Assembly (NCBI RefSeq): GCF_011603255.1
Contig: NZ_JAANCM010000001.1
Span: 434,001-498,000 of the forward strand
Length of the DNA stretch: 64,000 nt
From: Ferranicluibacter rubi
GTDB taxonomy: Bacteria > Pseudomonadota > Alphaproteobacteria > Rhizobiales > Rhizobiaceae
Reading direction: 5' to 3'
The position numbers and the translations under genes are program-made. A model generated the notes under the pieces. It was given only the letters and a program-made list of their open reading frames with translations, did not search any database and was not told the DNA's origin. This document shows positions 28,243 to 36,145 of this stretch, one piece after another. Position 1 is the stretch's first letter, and the number at the start of each line of letters is the position of its first letter.

Positions 28243-28268
28243 CAGATCCTTCAGACGAAGATGATCTG
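28243..28268 (-). promoter_or_regulatory. Hairpin in the leader just upstream of the OPX gene
   Basis: CAGATC (28243-28248) plus CTTC (28249-28252) pair with GAAG (28257-28260) and GATCTG (28263-28268) over an AGAC loop with a 2-base bulge. It lies five bases upstream of the GAGGG ribosome-binding site, so it could influence translation or mRNA stability. Confidence 0.4.
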
Positions 28269-28386
28269 CTCCCCCGAAATAGTGGTGTCGTTTTGGTTAT
28301 CTCAACACCAACTGGTAAACAATGACTTCAAGGTCGCACCAGACAAAAACAAACAGGCCTCTGCAAAAAGGGCACAGTGCCTGAGG

Positions 28387-29442
28387 TCAGTATCGGTTGG
28401 ACTCCAGGATTTCGGTTGGACAGGTCCACACGGAATCCTTGAATTTTACGGCCTTGCGAAGCGGAAATGCCTTGAACAGCGCTTCTCCGGTATAGGTCAG
28501 TCCCTTCCAGTTTCGATCGATGAAGCCGATGGCATCGGCCCAATCGGTTGGTTCCATCAATGGCTGAAGATAGCTCAGCACGGTCTCGCGATCGGCACCG
28601 CCATAAAAGTCGATCATACGATGATCGATCGGCTGCGGGCCATCGAAAGGTAAGGCCGCAGCCTCGCCGCGACCGGTCGAAAACCAGGCGCAGGGGATGT
28701 TGTAAGTTTCAGCTATGACCAAACCGTGAAGACTGGTGGAGAGAATCCGGCGGCAGGCGGCGATCTCGCGCACCTTTCGCTCGAAACCCTCCATGGTCGC
28801 ATCCGTGTACGTGTTGATGATCGTAATGTCGTCCGCCAGTTCCGGGGGAATGGCATATCGGGTCAGCTGCGCCTTGACGGTTGCCGCCGCCGTCGCCTCA
28901 TCAAGCTCGGAAATATGGACGATCACGCCCAGTTCAAAGCGCTTCTCAAGGTCGGGAAAGGGGAAAATGCGCGGCAGGAACCAGACGGGATCGCCGAAGA
29001 CCTCGGGTACATCCAGACCCAGAGCCCGCAGACCGGTGGCCGTTTGCCGTCCACGAACCGCGTGCACGACGAGTTCCGTTTCAGGGGGCACAGCGTAAGG
29101 CGAGAGCGCGCCGGATGGCCCGCGATTGAGGTCGAACCCCGTGCCCCACAGATGCACACGCGCACCCTGCTGGGCATGCCCAATGGTGCCGACCGCCGCT
29201 AGTCTCTCTCTCGGTTGATCGAACGCGGCCGGCTCGATCCGCAGGCCGGACATCACGGAAACGACCACCGCGCTCAGGGCATCCCCGAGATTGGCGTCGG
29301 GATGGCGGTCTGTCGTCCAGACCCAGGAGAGACGCACAGCTTCGGCCGCACCCCGGTCACTTGTCACCAAGGCACCGGAAGCTGCCGATCTGTCGGGAGA
29401 GACGGAACGACGGAAAAGTCTTTTGGCTGCTTTTAGAGGCAC
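28387..29442 (-). CDS. Polysaccharide pyruvyl transferase family protein (copy 1)
   Basis: A 351-residue member of the PF04230 family, which adds pyruvate ketals to sugars in exopolysaccharides. It contains the family's DANLGDALSAVVVSVMSG near residue 50, the FGDPVWFLPR segment and the hallmark RRILSTSLHGLVIAETYNIP. It starts with GTG at 29442 (GGAG seven bases upstream), one base after the stop of copy 2, so the two form an operon. Paralogous copies 2 and 3 in this locus share the same motifs. The sugar modified is unknown. Confidence 0.85.
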   Translation of the reverse strand: MPLKAAKRLFRRSVSPDRSAASGALVTSDRGAAEAVRLSWVWTTDRHPDANLGDALSAVVVSVMSGLRIEPAAFDQPRERLAAVGTIGHAQQGARVHLWGTGFDLNRGPSGALSPYAVPPETELVVHAVRGRQTATGLRALGLDVPEVFGDPVWFLPRIFPFPDLEKRFELGVIVHISELDEATAAATVKAQLTRYAIPPELADDITIINTYTDATMEGFERKVREIAACRRILSTSLHGLVIAETYNIPCAWFSTGRGEAAALPFDGPQPIDHRMIDFYGGADRETVLSYLQPLMEPTDWADAIGFIDRNWKGLTYTGEALFKAFPLRKAVKFKDSVWTCPTEILESNRY

Positions 29443-29443
29443 G

Positions 29444-30556
29444 TCAAACTCCGCTCAGGCCACGGGCGTGCGCCGCCAGTTTTGAAAGCCAGCCGCGCGA
29501 TGGCGACACGCCTTCGGTTGGCGGCCGATGACGCTCCATGGGAAGCGAAGCAATGAGAGGATGATCGAAGGCGCTGCCGGTCGGACCCTTGTCGAGCATC
29601 GTCCCCGGCAAGGGGAAGGCATCGATCAGTTCTTCTCCGGTAAACGTCTTCTGGTACCAGATGTCGTCGATCGCCCGGATCAGCGCGCCCCAGTCCGTCG
29701 CCGTGCGGCGGGGCTGGTACCAGACATCGAGGCTTTCCTGACCGATGCCCTGGTAAAGATCGACGAAGCGAAGGTCGAGCCCCTCCTCCTCCATCAGGTC
29801 GATTTTTCCCGGACCCGCCTGTGCAGCGCGGGGGGAAAAGTAAAGACAGGGGATGCCGTAGGATTCGGCAAAGACCATGCCGTGAAGGCTGGTGGAGACG
29901 ATGCGCTTGCAGGAAAGGATTTCGTCGAGCCGTTCCCGGAGCGCGCCAACGGAAATCGGGGTCACCGTATTGATCAGGCGGACGCTCGACCGGTCGGCGT
30001 CCGAGACATGATGACGCAGCGATTCCGGCTTGGGATGCGCTTCGTAAGCGCGATCTTCCAGCTCGGACAGATGCAGGATAACGCCGAGTTCGCAGGTCTT
30101 TTCGACCGGTGCGGTGTGAAACCGCGGCAGCAGCCAGAGCGGATCGCCGAACACGCCGGCCCCTTGTGCATCCGGCGCCAGCAGGCGGCGACTGAACGGA
30201 CCGCGCGTCGCATAGGTCGTGATCCGGGTGTCTGCCGGCGTCTGATAAGCGATCTTCGGCTTGTCGCCCTGATGCGGATTGAGGTTGGGCGAGGTGCCTG
30301 TTCCCCAGAAAGAAACGTCGCCGCCCGCAAACATGTGACCGATCGTGCCGACCGCCGCCAGCCGCGTGGCCTGGGACTTGGCAGCCATGTGATGCACCGG
30401 CAGGCCCGACATCATCGAAACGATAACGGCGGACAGGGCGTCACCAAGGTTGAGATAGGATTCCTTACCCGTCGTGGTCACCCAGGAGAGCGGAATGGTG
30501 CCCTCCGATTTAACAATATCAATGAGTTTTTGAGACAAATTCCACCATCGCGGCAT
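29444..30556 (-). CDS. Polysaccharide pyruvyl transferase family protein (copy 2)
   Basis: A 370-residue paralogue of the neighbouring copy: LNLGDALSAVIVSMMSGLP near the N-terminus, VFGDPLWLLPRFHTAPVEK in the middle and CKRIVSTSLHGMVFAESYGIP toward the C-terminus. It is closer to copy 3 (36146-37207) than to copy 1 by eye (both share LLPRF..PVEKT and STSLHGMVFAESY). It is the first gene of the leftward capsule arm and divergent from a glycosyltransferase gene. Confidence 0.85.
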   Translation of the reverse strand: MPRWWNLSQKLIDIVKSEGTIPLSWVTTTGKESYLNLGDALSAVIVSMMSGLPVHHMAAKSQATRLAAVGTIGHMFAGGDVSFWGTGTSPNLNPHQGDKPKIAYQTPADTRITTYATRGPFSRRLLAPDAQGAGVFGDPLWLLPRFHTAPVEKTCELGVILHLSELEDRAYEAHPKPESLRHHVSDADRSSVRLINTVTPISVGALRERLDEILSCKRIVSTSLHGMVFAESYGIPCLYFSPRAAQAGPGKIDLMEEEGLDLRFVDLYQGIGQESLDVWYQPRRTATDWGALIRAIDDIWYQKTFTGEELIDAFPLPGTMLDKGPTGSAFDHPLIASLPMERHRPPTEGVSPSRGWLSKLAAHARGLSGV

Positions 30557-30736
30557 TACTGAAATGGGCTTACCGGCCGCCCGGTATCGCCTTGGCCCTT
30601 TGGCCGAGCGTATACCATAGGCGAATAGTGTGCGAAAGTGGCGCGAGTAAGCCTATCCTTGCGGGGCGATCCCGCGCTTTTCCTACCGGCTTTGCGTGAC
30701 CTGCAGGCGCGCAGCCGCAACGCCTGACGAGTTTTC
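30557..30736. promoter_or_regulatory. Divergent promoter region of the capsule locus
   Basis: 180 bases between the leftward pyruvyl transferase operon and the rightward glycosyltransferase operon. GTATACCAT at 30610-30618 reads as an extended -10-like TGGTATACG on the minus strand with TTCGCA 16 bases upstream, so it could drive copy 2. No clear plus-strand promoter was found. Confidence 0.4.
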
Positions 30737-31918
30737 ATGTATCGCCTTTCCATGACGCCGCTGACGATCGAGACGCCGAGCGTGCTCTTCGATCTTTCGC
30801 GACTGGTGCGCAGCCGCCACAAGCCGTTCGGCACCGGCGTCGATCGCATCGACCTCGCCATCGGCCTCGACCTTGTCGCGCGCTTCGGCACCAACTGCCA
30901 TTTTCTGCATGCAGGCATCCACGGCATCTGCCGGCTCGATCATTCCCTCGGCCGCGCCGTCCTCAGCCATCTCGATGCCGCCTGGAACGGCAGTCCCGGC
31001 GAACGCCTGGAGAAAAGTACCGATTGGCGCCTCTCGGTCATGCCCTTCGTCGATCGCATGTCACATCGCTTGCCCCGCTCGATCATCAACCGGCAGACCA
31101 CCTATGTCGTTGCCTCCCATTCCGGCCTCGGCAAGGTGAAGGGTGGCATGAAGCGGCTCGATCCCAAGGCCGAGATGAAGCGGGTCGTCTATATCCACGA
31201 TCTCATTCCGATCGATTTTCCGGAGTATCAGCGGCCGCAGACCTACAAGCAGTTCACCGCCTATCTCGATGAACTTTTCGATGCACCGGTTCAGGTCGTC
31301 GCAAATTCGAAGGATACGGCGCTGCGCATGCAGGCCTATGCCGCAGCGCAGGGCATGAGGCTCTCGGGCACGGAGGTGATCATTCCCACCCTGACATTCG
31401 GTGCCGCGGCTTCAGCGCCGGTCGCACCTGCCGTTCGCGCCATCATTGAGGATCCCAACCCCTATTTCGTGACGCTCGGCACCATCGAACCCAGAAAAAA
31501 CCATCTTCTGCTGCTGGAGATCTGGCGCATGATGGCGGATCGACAACAGATCCCGCGCCTTTGCATTATCGGCAAGCGCGGATGGGAGAACGAGAACGTC
31601 ATCGACATGCTGGAACGGTCGCCGGTCATCCGGGAACATGTGCTGGAGTTCGGCGGTCTCGGCGATCACGAGGTTCAGTTGCTGCTCAAGGGTGCGAGAG
31701 CCCTGCTCTTTCCCTCCTTTGCGGAAGGCCTTGGCATTCCTCTTCTGGAAGCGGGAGCACTGGGCGTTCCCGCCATCGTGTCGGACATTCCCGTGTTTCA
31801 CGAGATTGCACCTTCGGATACTGTCTTTCTCAACCCGATCGACGGTTTGGGATGGATGCGCGAGATCCTTGCCCGAAGCGGGGAAGGCACAACAAACGAG
31901 ACGGAAGGCCAGGCGTGA
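30737..31918 (+). CDS. Glycosyltransferase family 4 (capsule locus)
   Basis: A 393-residue retaining GT-B glycosyltransferase. The N-terminal domain starts VLFDLSRLVRSR..GVDRIDLA and contains RVVYIHDLIPIDFPEYQRP. The C-terminal nucleotide-sugar domain has GTIEPRKNHLLLLEIWR and PSFAEGLGIPLLEAGALGVP, the EX7E motif of GT4. It is the first gene of an operon: its TGA overlaps the GTG of the KpsT-like gene. It probably adds a sugar of the capsule repeat unit; the donor is unknown. Confidence 0.88.
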   Translation: MYRLSMTPLTIETPSVLFDLSRLVRSRHKPFGTGVDRIDLAIGLDLVARFGTNCHFLHAGIHGICRLDHSLGRAVLSHLDAAWNGSPGERLEKSTDWRLSVMPFVDRMSHRLPRSIINRQTTYVVASHSGLGKVKGGMKRLDPKAEMKRVVYIHDLIPIDFPEYQRPQTYKQFTAYLDELFDAPVQVVANSKDTALRMQAYAAAQGMRLSGTEVIIPTLTFGAAASAPVAPAVRAIIEDPNPYFVTLGTIEPRKNHLLLLEIWRMMADRQQIPRLCIIGKRGWENENVIDMLERSPVIREHVLEFGGLGDHEVQLLLKGARALLFPSFAEGLGIPLLEAGALGVPAIVSDIPVFHEIAPSDTVFLNPIDGLGWMREILARSGEGTTNETEGQA

Positions 31919-32640
31919 GCGTTACCTTTACCAATGTGCATAAGACGCTTCGTCAGAAAAACGAGAAGACGAAGGTGCTGGACGATGCCAGCGCTCTGTT
32001 CCCCGGCGACAAGATCACCGGAATCCTGTCGCCGCCCGGCGGCGGGAAGACGAGCACCGTGCAGCTGACCACGGGCAAGCTTCGTCCGGACCTCGGCAGC
32101 GTGCGCCGGGAATCGCTCGTTTCCTTTCCGGTCGCCGGTGGCGGTGTTTTCAACAATGCCCTGACGGGGCGGGAAAACCTCGCCTTTCTCTGCCGCGTCT
32201 TCGGTTTCGACCCCTTGCCGATCATCCGTTTCGTGATCGACTTTGCCGAGGTGGGCAAGGCGATCGACAAGCCGATGAAGCTGCTCAACCGCGACGAACG
32301 CACGCGCCTGCTGTTCACCTCGTGCTATGCGATTCCGTTCGAGACCTATATCGTCGACGAGACGCTTCTGGGTGGCCGCGGTGCGTTTCGCGAGCGGTGC
32401 GTGGAACTGGTCGAGGAGCGGATGCAGACGTCGGGATTCCTGATCTTCACCTCGTCGCCCGTGCTGCTGCGCCGCTATTGCAACGCATTCTTCACCATAG
32501 ACCGCATGAAAATCACGCCGATGGACAGCACCGACGATGCCGTGGCCGCCATCGGCGAGGATCGCCTGAAGTTCGGCGCCGGCGATATCGAAGGCATTGA
32601 CGAGAGCAGCGACGACACGTCCGTGATCAATCCGGGATGA
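31915..32640 (+). CDS. Divergent ABC ATPase, KpsT-like (capsule export)
   Basis: A 241-residue single ABC domain. Walker A is altered (SPPGGGKT at residues 39-46, first Gly replaced by Ser) and Walker B is present (TYIVDE, Asp148-Glu149). The LSGGQ-type signature expected between them is not recognisable: residues 123-132 read LLNRDERTRL where KpsT has YSxGMxxRL. A region matching the KpsT H-loop is also unclear (IFTSSPVLL). Position and size argue that it powers the KpsM-like permease, whose gene has no other ATPase partner here. It overlaps both neighbours by four bases (GTGA and ATGA). Confidence 0.78.
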   Translation: MSVTFTNVHKTLRQKNEKTKVLDDASALFPGDKITGILSPPGGGKTSTVQLTTGKLRPDLGSVRRESLVSFPVAGGGVFNNALTGRENLAFLCRVFGFDPLPIIRFVIDFAEVGKAIDKPMKLLNRDERTRLLFTSCYAIPFETYIVDETLLGGRGAFRERCVELVEERMQTSGFLIFTSSPVLLRRYCNAFFTIDRMKITPMDSTDDAVAAIGEDRLKFGAGDIEGIDESSDDTSVINPG

Positions 32641-33965
32641 GACCCGCCTTAGATCCACAAACCGACAGCCTGCCGGTCCTCACCTATGCCTTTCATATGC
32701 AGGCTTGGAAGAGAGAAGTGCTGCGCCGCTATTTTCCGGAGCGGACCTTCCTTTTCGTTCCCTTTTTCCTGAGCGAAACGCAGCTTCGGAAGGATTGGCT
32801 GGACCGGATCGATCTCGCAGCCTCGCCCGAGATTTTCGTCTGGAGCCTGAACCTGCCGGAAACGGTCCGGGCATTCGCACGTCGCAACGAAATCCCCGTC
32901 CATGTCGTGGAGGATGGTTTCATCCGTTCGGCCGTTCCGCATGCCGGTCGCACGCCGCCGCTATCGCTGATCGTGGACAGGCAGACGCCCTATTTCGACA
33001 GCCGGACCGCCTCCGATCTCGAAGACATCCTGCAACATCACGATTTCGAGGGAGATCCCCTGTTGATGGAGCGGGCGCGTCAAGGGATGGCGCTGCTTCT
33101 GTCGACGGGGATCAGCAAGTACAACGCGCCCTGGCGTGAGGTCGCCTTGCCATACGGACCCAAGCGCAAGCGACGGGTGCTGGCGCTGGGCCAAGTGGAT
33201 GGCGATGCATCGATCCGTTATGGCTGCCCGCGGCCCGTGACCAACGAGGACATGGTGCGGCAAGCCGTTGCCGAAAACCCCGATGCCGAGGTTATCTACA
33301 AGCCGCACCCCGACGTGCTGAGCGGTGTTCGAAGCTCGTCCGCAGACCTTTCCGAACTGGCGCGCATCTGCACCGTCCTCACAGACCGCATCCCCCTGTC
33401 CCGTGCCTTCGAGACGATCGACCATGTCTACGCCATCACGTCTCTTGCCGGGTTCGAGGCGCTGCTTCGGGGGCTGCCCGTCACCGTTCTCGGCCTGCCC
33501 TTCTATGCCGGATGGGGTCTGACGGAGGATCGGCAGACAACGGCGCGCCGGCAGCGGCGCCTGACCATCGAGCAGGTGTTCGCCGCGACATATCTGCTGT
33601 ATCCTCGCTATTTCCAGCCGGAGACGGGTGAGAACACGACGTTCGAGGCCGTCATCGGCGATCTCCGCCGCCCTGTCGCGCCTGCCTTTGCTTATCGGAA
33701 GCCCCCTTCGTGGCACGCCTCCGGCCCTTATGGGGTTCTGGGTTGGCGCCACGCACTGGCGCCGATCGTCGCCGCTGCCGTCAGACAGGTCGCAACGGCC
33801 GAAGATGCCGTTTACTACCGGCACTACCCGATCGACTTCTTTCGCGAGCGGCCCGAACGCGCCTTCCGCACCATCGGACGTCTCCTTTATCCTTTCGACG
33901 AAAGGCCGGACCGACAGAGCGATGCACCCTTCCGGTTGCTTCCGGAATGTCAATCGCCTAGATAA
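32637..33965 (+). CDS. Capsule polysaccharide protein, single-domain KpsC-like (Kdo transferase family)
   Basis: A 442-residue protein of the capsule synthesis family PF05159. Motifs match one KpsC repeat: VVEDGFIRS, ALGQVDGDASIRYG, EVIYKPHPDVLSG, YAITSLAGFEALLRGLPV and GLPFYAGWGLTEDR. E. coli KpsC has two such domains that add the beta-Kdo linker between capsule and lipid; this protein has one, followed by about 100 residues of different sequence. It may add one Kdo-type linker residue, but the activity is inferred only from the family. Its ATG overlaps the upstream ATPase stop. Confidence 0.82.
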   Translation: MRPALDPQTDSLPVLTYAFHMQAWKREVLRRYFPERTFLFVPFFLSETQLRKDWLDRIDLAASPEIFVWSLNLPETVRAFARRNEIPVHVVEDGFIRSAVPHAGRTPPLSLIVDRQTPYFDSRTASDLEDILQHHDFEGDPLLMERARQGMALLLSTGISKYNAPWREVALPYGPKRKRRVLALGQVDGDASIRYGCPRPVTNEDMVRQAVAENPDAEVIYKPHPDVLSGVRSSSADLSELARICTVLTDRIPLSRAFETIDHVYAITSLAGFEALLRGLPVTVLGLPFYAGWGLTEDRQTTARRQRRLTIEQVFAATYLLYPRYFQPETGENTTFEAVIGDLRRPVAPAFAYRKPPSWHASGPYGVLGWRHALAPIVAAAVRQVATAEDAVYYRHYPIDFFRERPERAFRTIGRLLYPFDERPDRQSDAPFRLLPECQSPR

Positions 33966-34086
33966 CCAACGCAGTTTCGCTTCAGGACGTGGTCTTCCCA
34001 TCCTTACAGACACATCTCCCCCTCGAGATGTGGGCTCGCCGCCCGCACCGCATTCGAGGGGACGAAGACAGGACGATAAGCATTCG

Positions 34087-35406
34087 ATGACCAAGCCCCG
34101 CGTGATGATCGACGGTTACAATCTGGCCCTGGAAAAGGGGACGGGCATCGCCACCTATGCCCGCAATCTCAGCGGCCACCTGTCCGAACTCGGCTACCCC
34201 ATCGACCTTCTCTATGGCGTTCGCGCTTCGGTCGGCAAAAATGCCCTGCTTTCGGAAGTCGGGTTCTTCGACCCGTCGACGCGGGCGCTGAAACCGACCG
34301 AGGTCATCAAGCGGCTGGCGACGTCGCCGCTCGGCACCACGGCGCGCCAGGTGCCGATCACCGGCAAGGTCATCGCGCGGCATGTGCCGGGCGGATTGCC
34401 CAAGCACGAGCGCATCTTCAACTCGCGCAATCTCTATACGATTTCGCGCTGGCACTTCCGCACCTACGGCCAGTTCATGCAGACGAGCTACGACCAGTCC
34501 GCCGACATCGCCCACTGGACGTATCCGCTGCCGATCAAGTTGAAGAATGCGGCGAACATCTACACGATCCACGACCTCGTGCCGCTGCGCCTGCCCTATG
34601 CCACGCTCGACAACAAACGCGAGTTCCTGAAGACCGTCCGCAAGATCGCCGACAAGGCCGATCACATCGTCACGGTCTCGGAGGTCTCGAAGCGCGATAT
34701 CGTCGAACTCCTCGGCGTGGACGAAAGCCGGGTGACCAACACCTACCAGGCGGTCAACCTGCCGAGCCATATCCTCAACCGCGACGAGGACGAGGTGCGC
34801 AACGAGGTCGCGTCGATCTTCGGACTGGAGCACAAGAAATTCTTCCTGTTCTTCGGCGCGATCGAGCCGAAGAAGAACATCGGCCGGATCATCGAGGCCT
34901 ATCTGGCGAGCCAGGTCAGCTATCCCCTCGTGATCGTCGGCCAGCTGGTGTGGAAGAACGCCAACGACCTCCGGCTTCTCGGCGTTCCCGGCGGCGGCAA
35001 GAAGACGGACGTCTATGACCCGACGATCGGTCACGTGACGCGCTCCTCCTCGATCGTACGCCTCGAATATCTACCGCTGAGCCTGCTGATGTCCCTGATC
35101 CGCTGCGCCCGCTCCGTCGTCTTTCCGTCGCTCTACGAAGGATTCGGCCTGCCGATCCTCGAAGCCATGCAGCTGGGAACGGCCGTCATCACCGGCAGCG
35201 AAGGCGCCAATCCGGAAATTGCAGGCGATAGCGCCATCGTGGTCGATCCCTATGACGTCAATGCGATCGCGCAGGCCATTCGCGATGTCGCACATGACGA
35301 TGCCCTGATGCGGTACTACGAGGCCGAGGGCCTCGAGCGGGCGAAATTGTTTTCGCCGGAGCGCTATGCAGAGCGGCTCGATTCGCTCTACACCACATTG
35401 AAGTGA
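34087..35406 (+). CDS. Glycosyltransferase family 4 (capsule locus, second)
   Basis: A 439-residue GT4 protein: MIDGYNLALEKGTGIATYAR at the N-terminus (residues 7-26), YTIHDLVPLRLPYATLD mid-protein, FFGAIEPKKNIGRIIEAYL and VFPSLYEGFGLPILEAMQLG in the C-terminal nucleotide-sugar domain. It resembles the mannosyl/rhamnosyl transferases of the MtfB/WbaZ kind. It follows the KpsC-like gene after 121 bases. The two GT4 proteins of this locus share the IHDLvP and IEPrKN motifs but are not near-identical. Confidence 0.88.
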   Translation: MTKPRVMIDGYNLALEKGTGIATYARNLSGHLSELGYPIDLLYGVRASVGKNALLSEVGFFDPSTRALKPTEVIKRLATSPLGTTARQVPITGKVIARHVPGGLPKHERIFNSRNLYTISRWHFRTYGQFMQTSYDQSADIAHWTYPLPIKLKNAANIYTIHDLVPLRLPYATLDNKREFLKTVRKIADKADHIVTVSEVSKRDIVELLGVDESRVTNTYQAVNLPSHILNRDEDEVRNEVASIFGLEHKKFFLFFGAIEPKKNIGRIIEAYLASQVSYPLVIVGQLVWKNANDLRLLGVPGGGKKTDVYDPTIGHVTRSSSIVRLEYLPLSLLMSLIRCARSVVFPSLYEGFGLPILEAMQLGTAVITGSEGANPEIAGDSAIVVDPYDVNAIAQAIRDVAHDDALMRYYEAEGLERAKLFSPERYAERLDSLYTTLK

Positions 35407-35438
35407 CACCTTGATGCAGTCGATACGGAAGAGCAGCG

Positions 35439-36113
35439 ATGAGTGACGAAAAGGCTCGGCTGGACGGTCTCGTGGCGCGTGCGCGCGAGACGGCAATTTC
35501 GGGTGCCAGCCCGGAGATCTCGGCCGTTCTCCTTGACATGGCGGCAGCGCTGGATGCAGCGCATAGCGCCGAGGAGACCGTTCGTCGCGAGGCTTTCCGC
35601 GAGGGTATCCGTGGTGCGGCCAAGGTCATCCGCAACCGGCAGGCAACCCCTGGCTCTCCCCTCGGCGACCTTCTCTCCTCGGCCAATGCCGATCCCGAAG
35701 CCTTCGCGAACGAAGTGTTGAAGGTCTCGGGCGGGGAACCCGTGACGGTGGCCGATCTGCGGCGGCTGCGCCAGAAGGTCAATACGGCGACCGAAGGCTC
35801 CGACGATATCGATGACGATCTGAAGCAGATCTATTATTCCGTGATGAACGAGCGAAATCCGACGGCCGCCGACATCCTGCCGCCGGGCTCCCCGTCCCGC
35901 TCGCTCGATGTGGCCACGTTCATTCTGGAGCGTATCCTGCGGGATGGCTGGTGGACGCTCGGCAATAGCGGCATCAATGCCAGCGATCAGCCGGTGGGCA
36001 AGGTCGGGCTGTCGCCGGCGCAGAGCTCGAAGCCCCAGATGGCGCCGACCCCGCCGCTCGCGCTGCTGTCCGCCCTCGTTCTCACGCTGATCGAGACCAG
36101 CAAGGGGCGCTGA
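35439..36113 (+). CDS. Unrecognised protein of the capsule locus
   Basis: I do not recognise this 224-residue protein. It has no signal peptide. Residues 1-60 are Ala/Glu/Arg-rich and probably helical; residues 60-150 are charged. The segment SLDVATFILERILRDGWWTLG near residue 155 looks like an amphipathic helix, and the C-terminus ends with a hydrophobic stretch (PLALLSALVLTLIE) that may form a membrane-associated helix. It begins 32 bases after the second glycosyltransferase, so it is probably the last gene of that operon and may act in capsule assembly or regulation; that is inference from position only. Confidence 0.7.
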   Translation: MSDEKARLDGLVARARETAISGASPEISAVLLDMAAALDAAHSAEETVRREAFREGIRGAAKVIRNRQATPGSPLGDLLSSANADPEAFANEVLKVSGGEPVTVADLRRLRQKVNTATEGSDDIDDDLKQIYYSVMNERNPTAADILPPGSPSRSLDVATFILERILRDGWWTLGNSGINASDQPVGKVGLSPAQSSKPQMAPTPPLALLSALVLTLIETSKGR

Positions 36114-36145
36114 CGCAGGCGGCGCGGTGCCGAGCGCTTGCGCGC

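Noticed and set aside
27031-28653. A 540-codon plus-strand frame opposite the OPX gene
   Set aside because: No motifs, spans intergenic sequence, and conflicts with a clear Wza/KpsD-type protein on the other strand.
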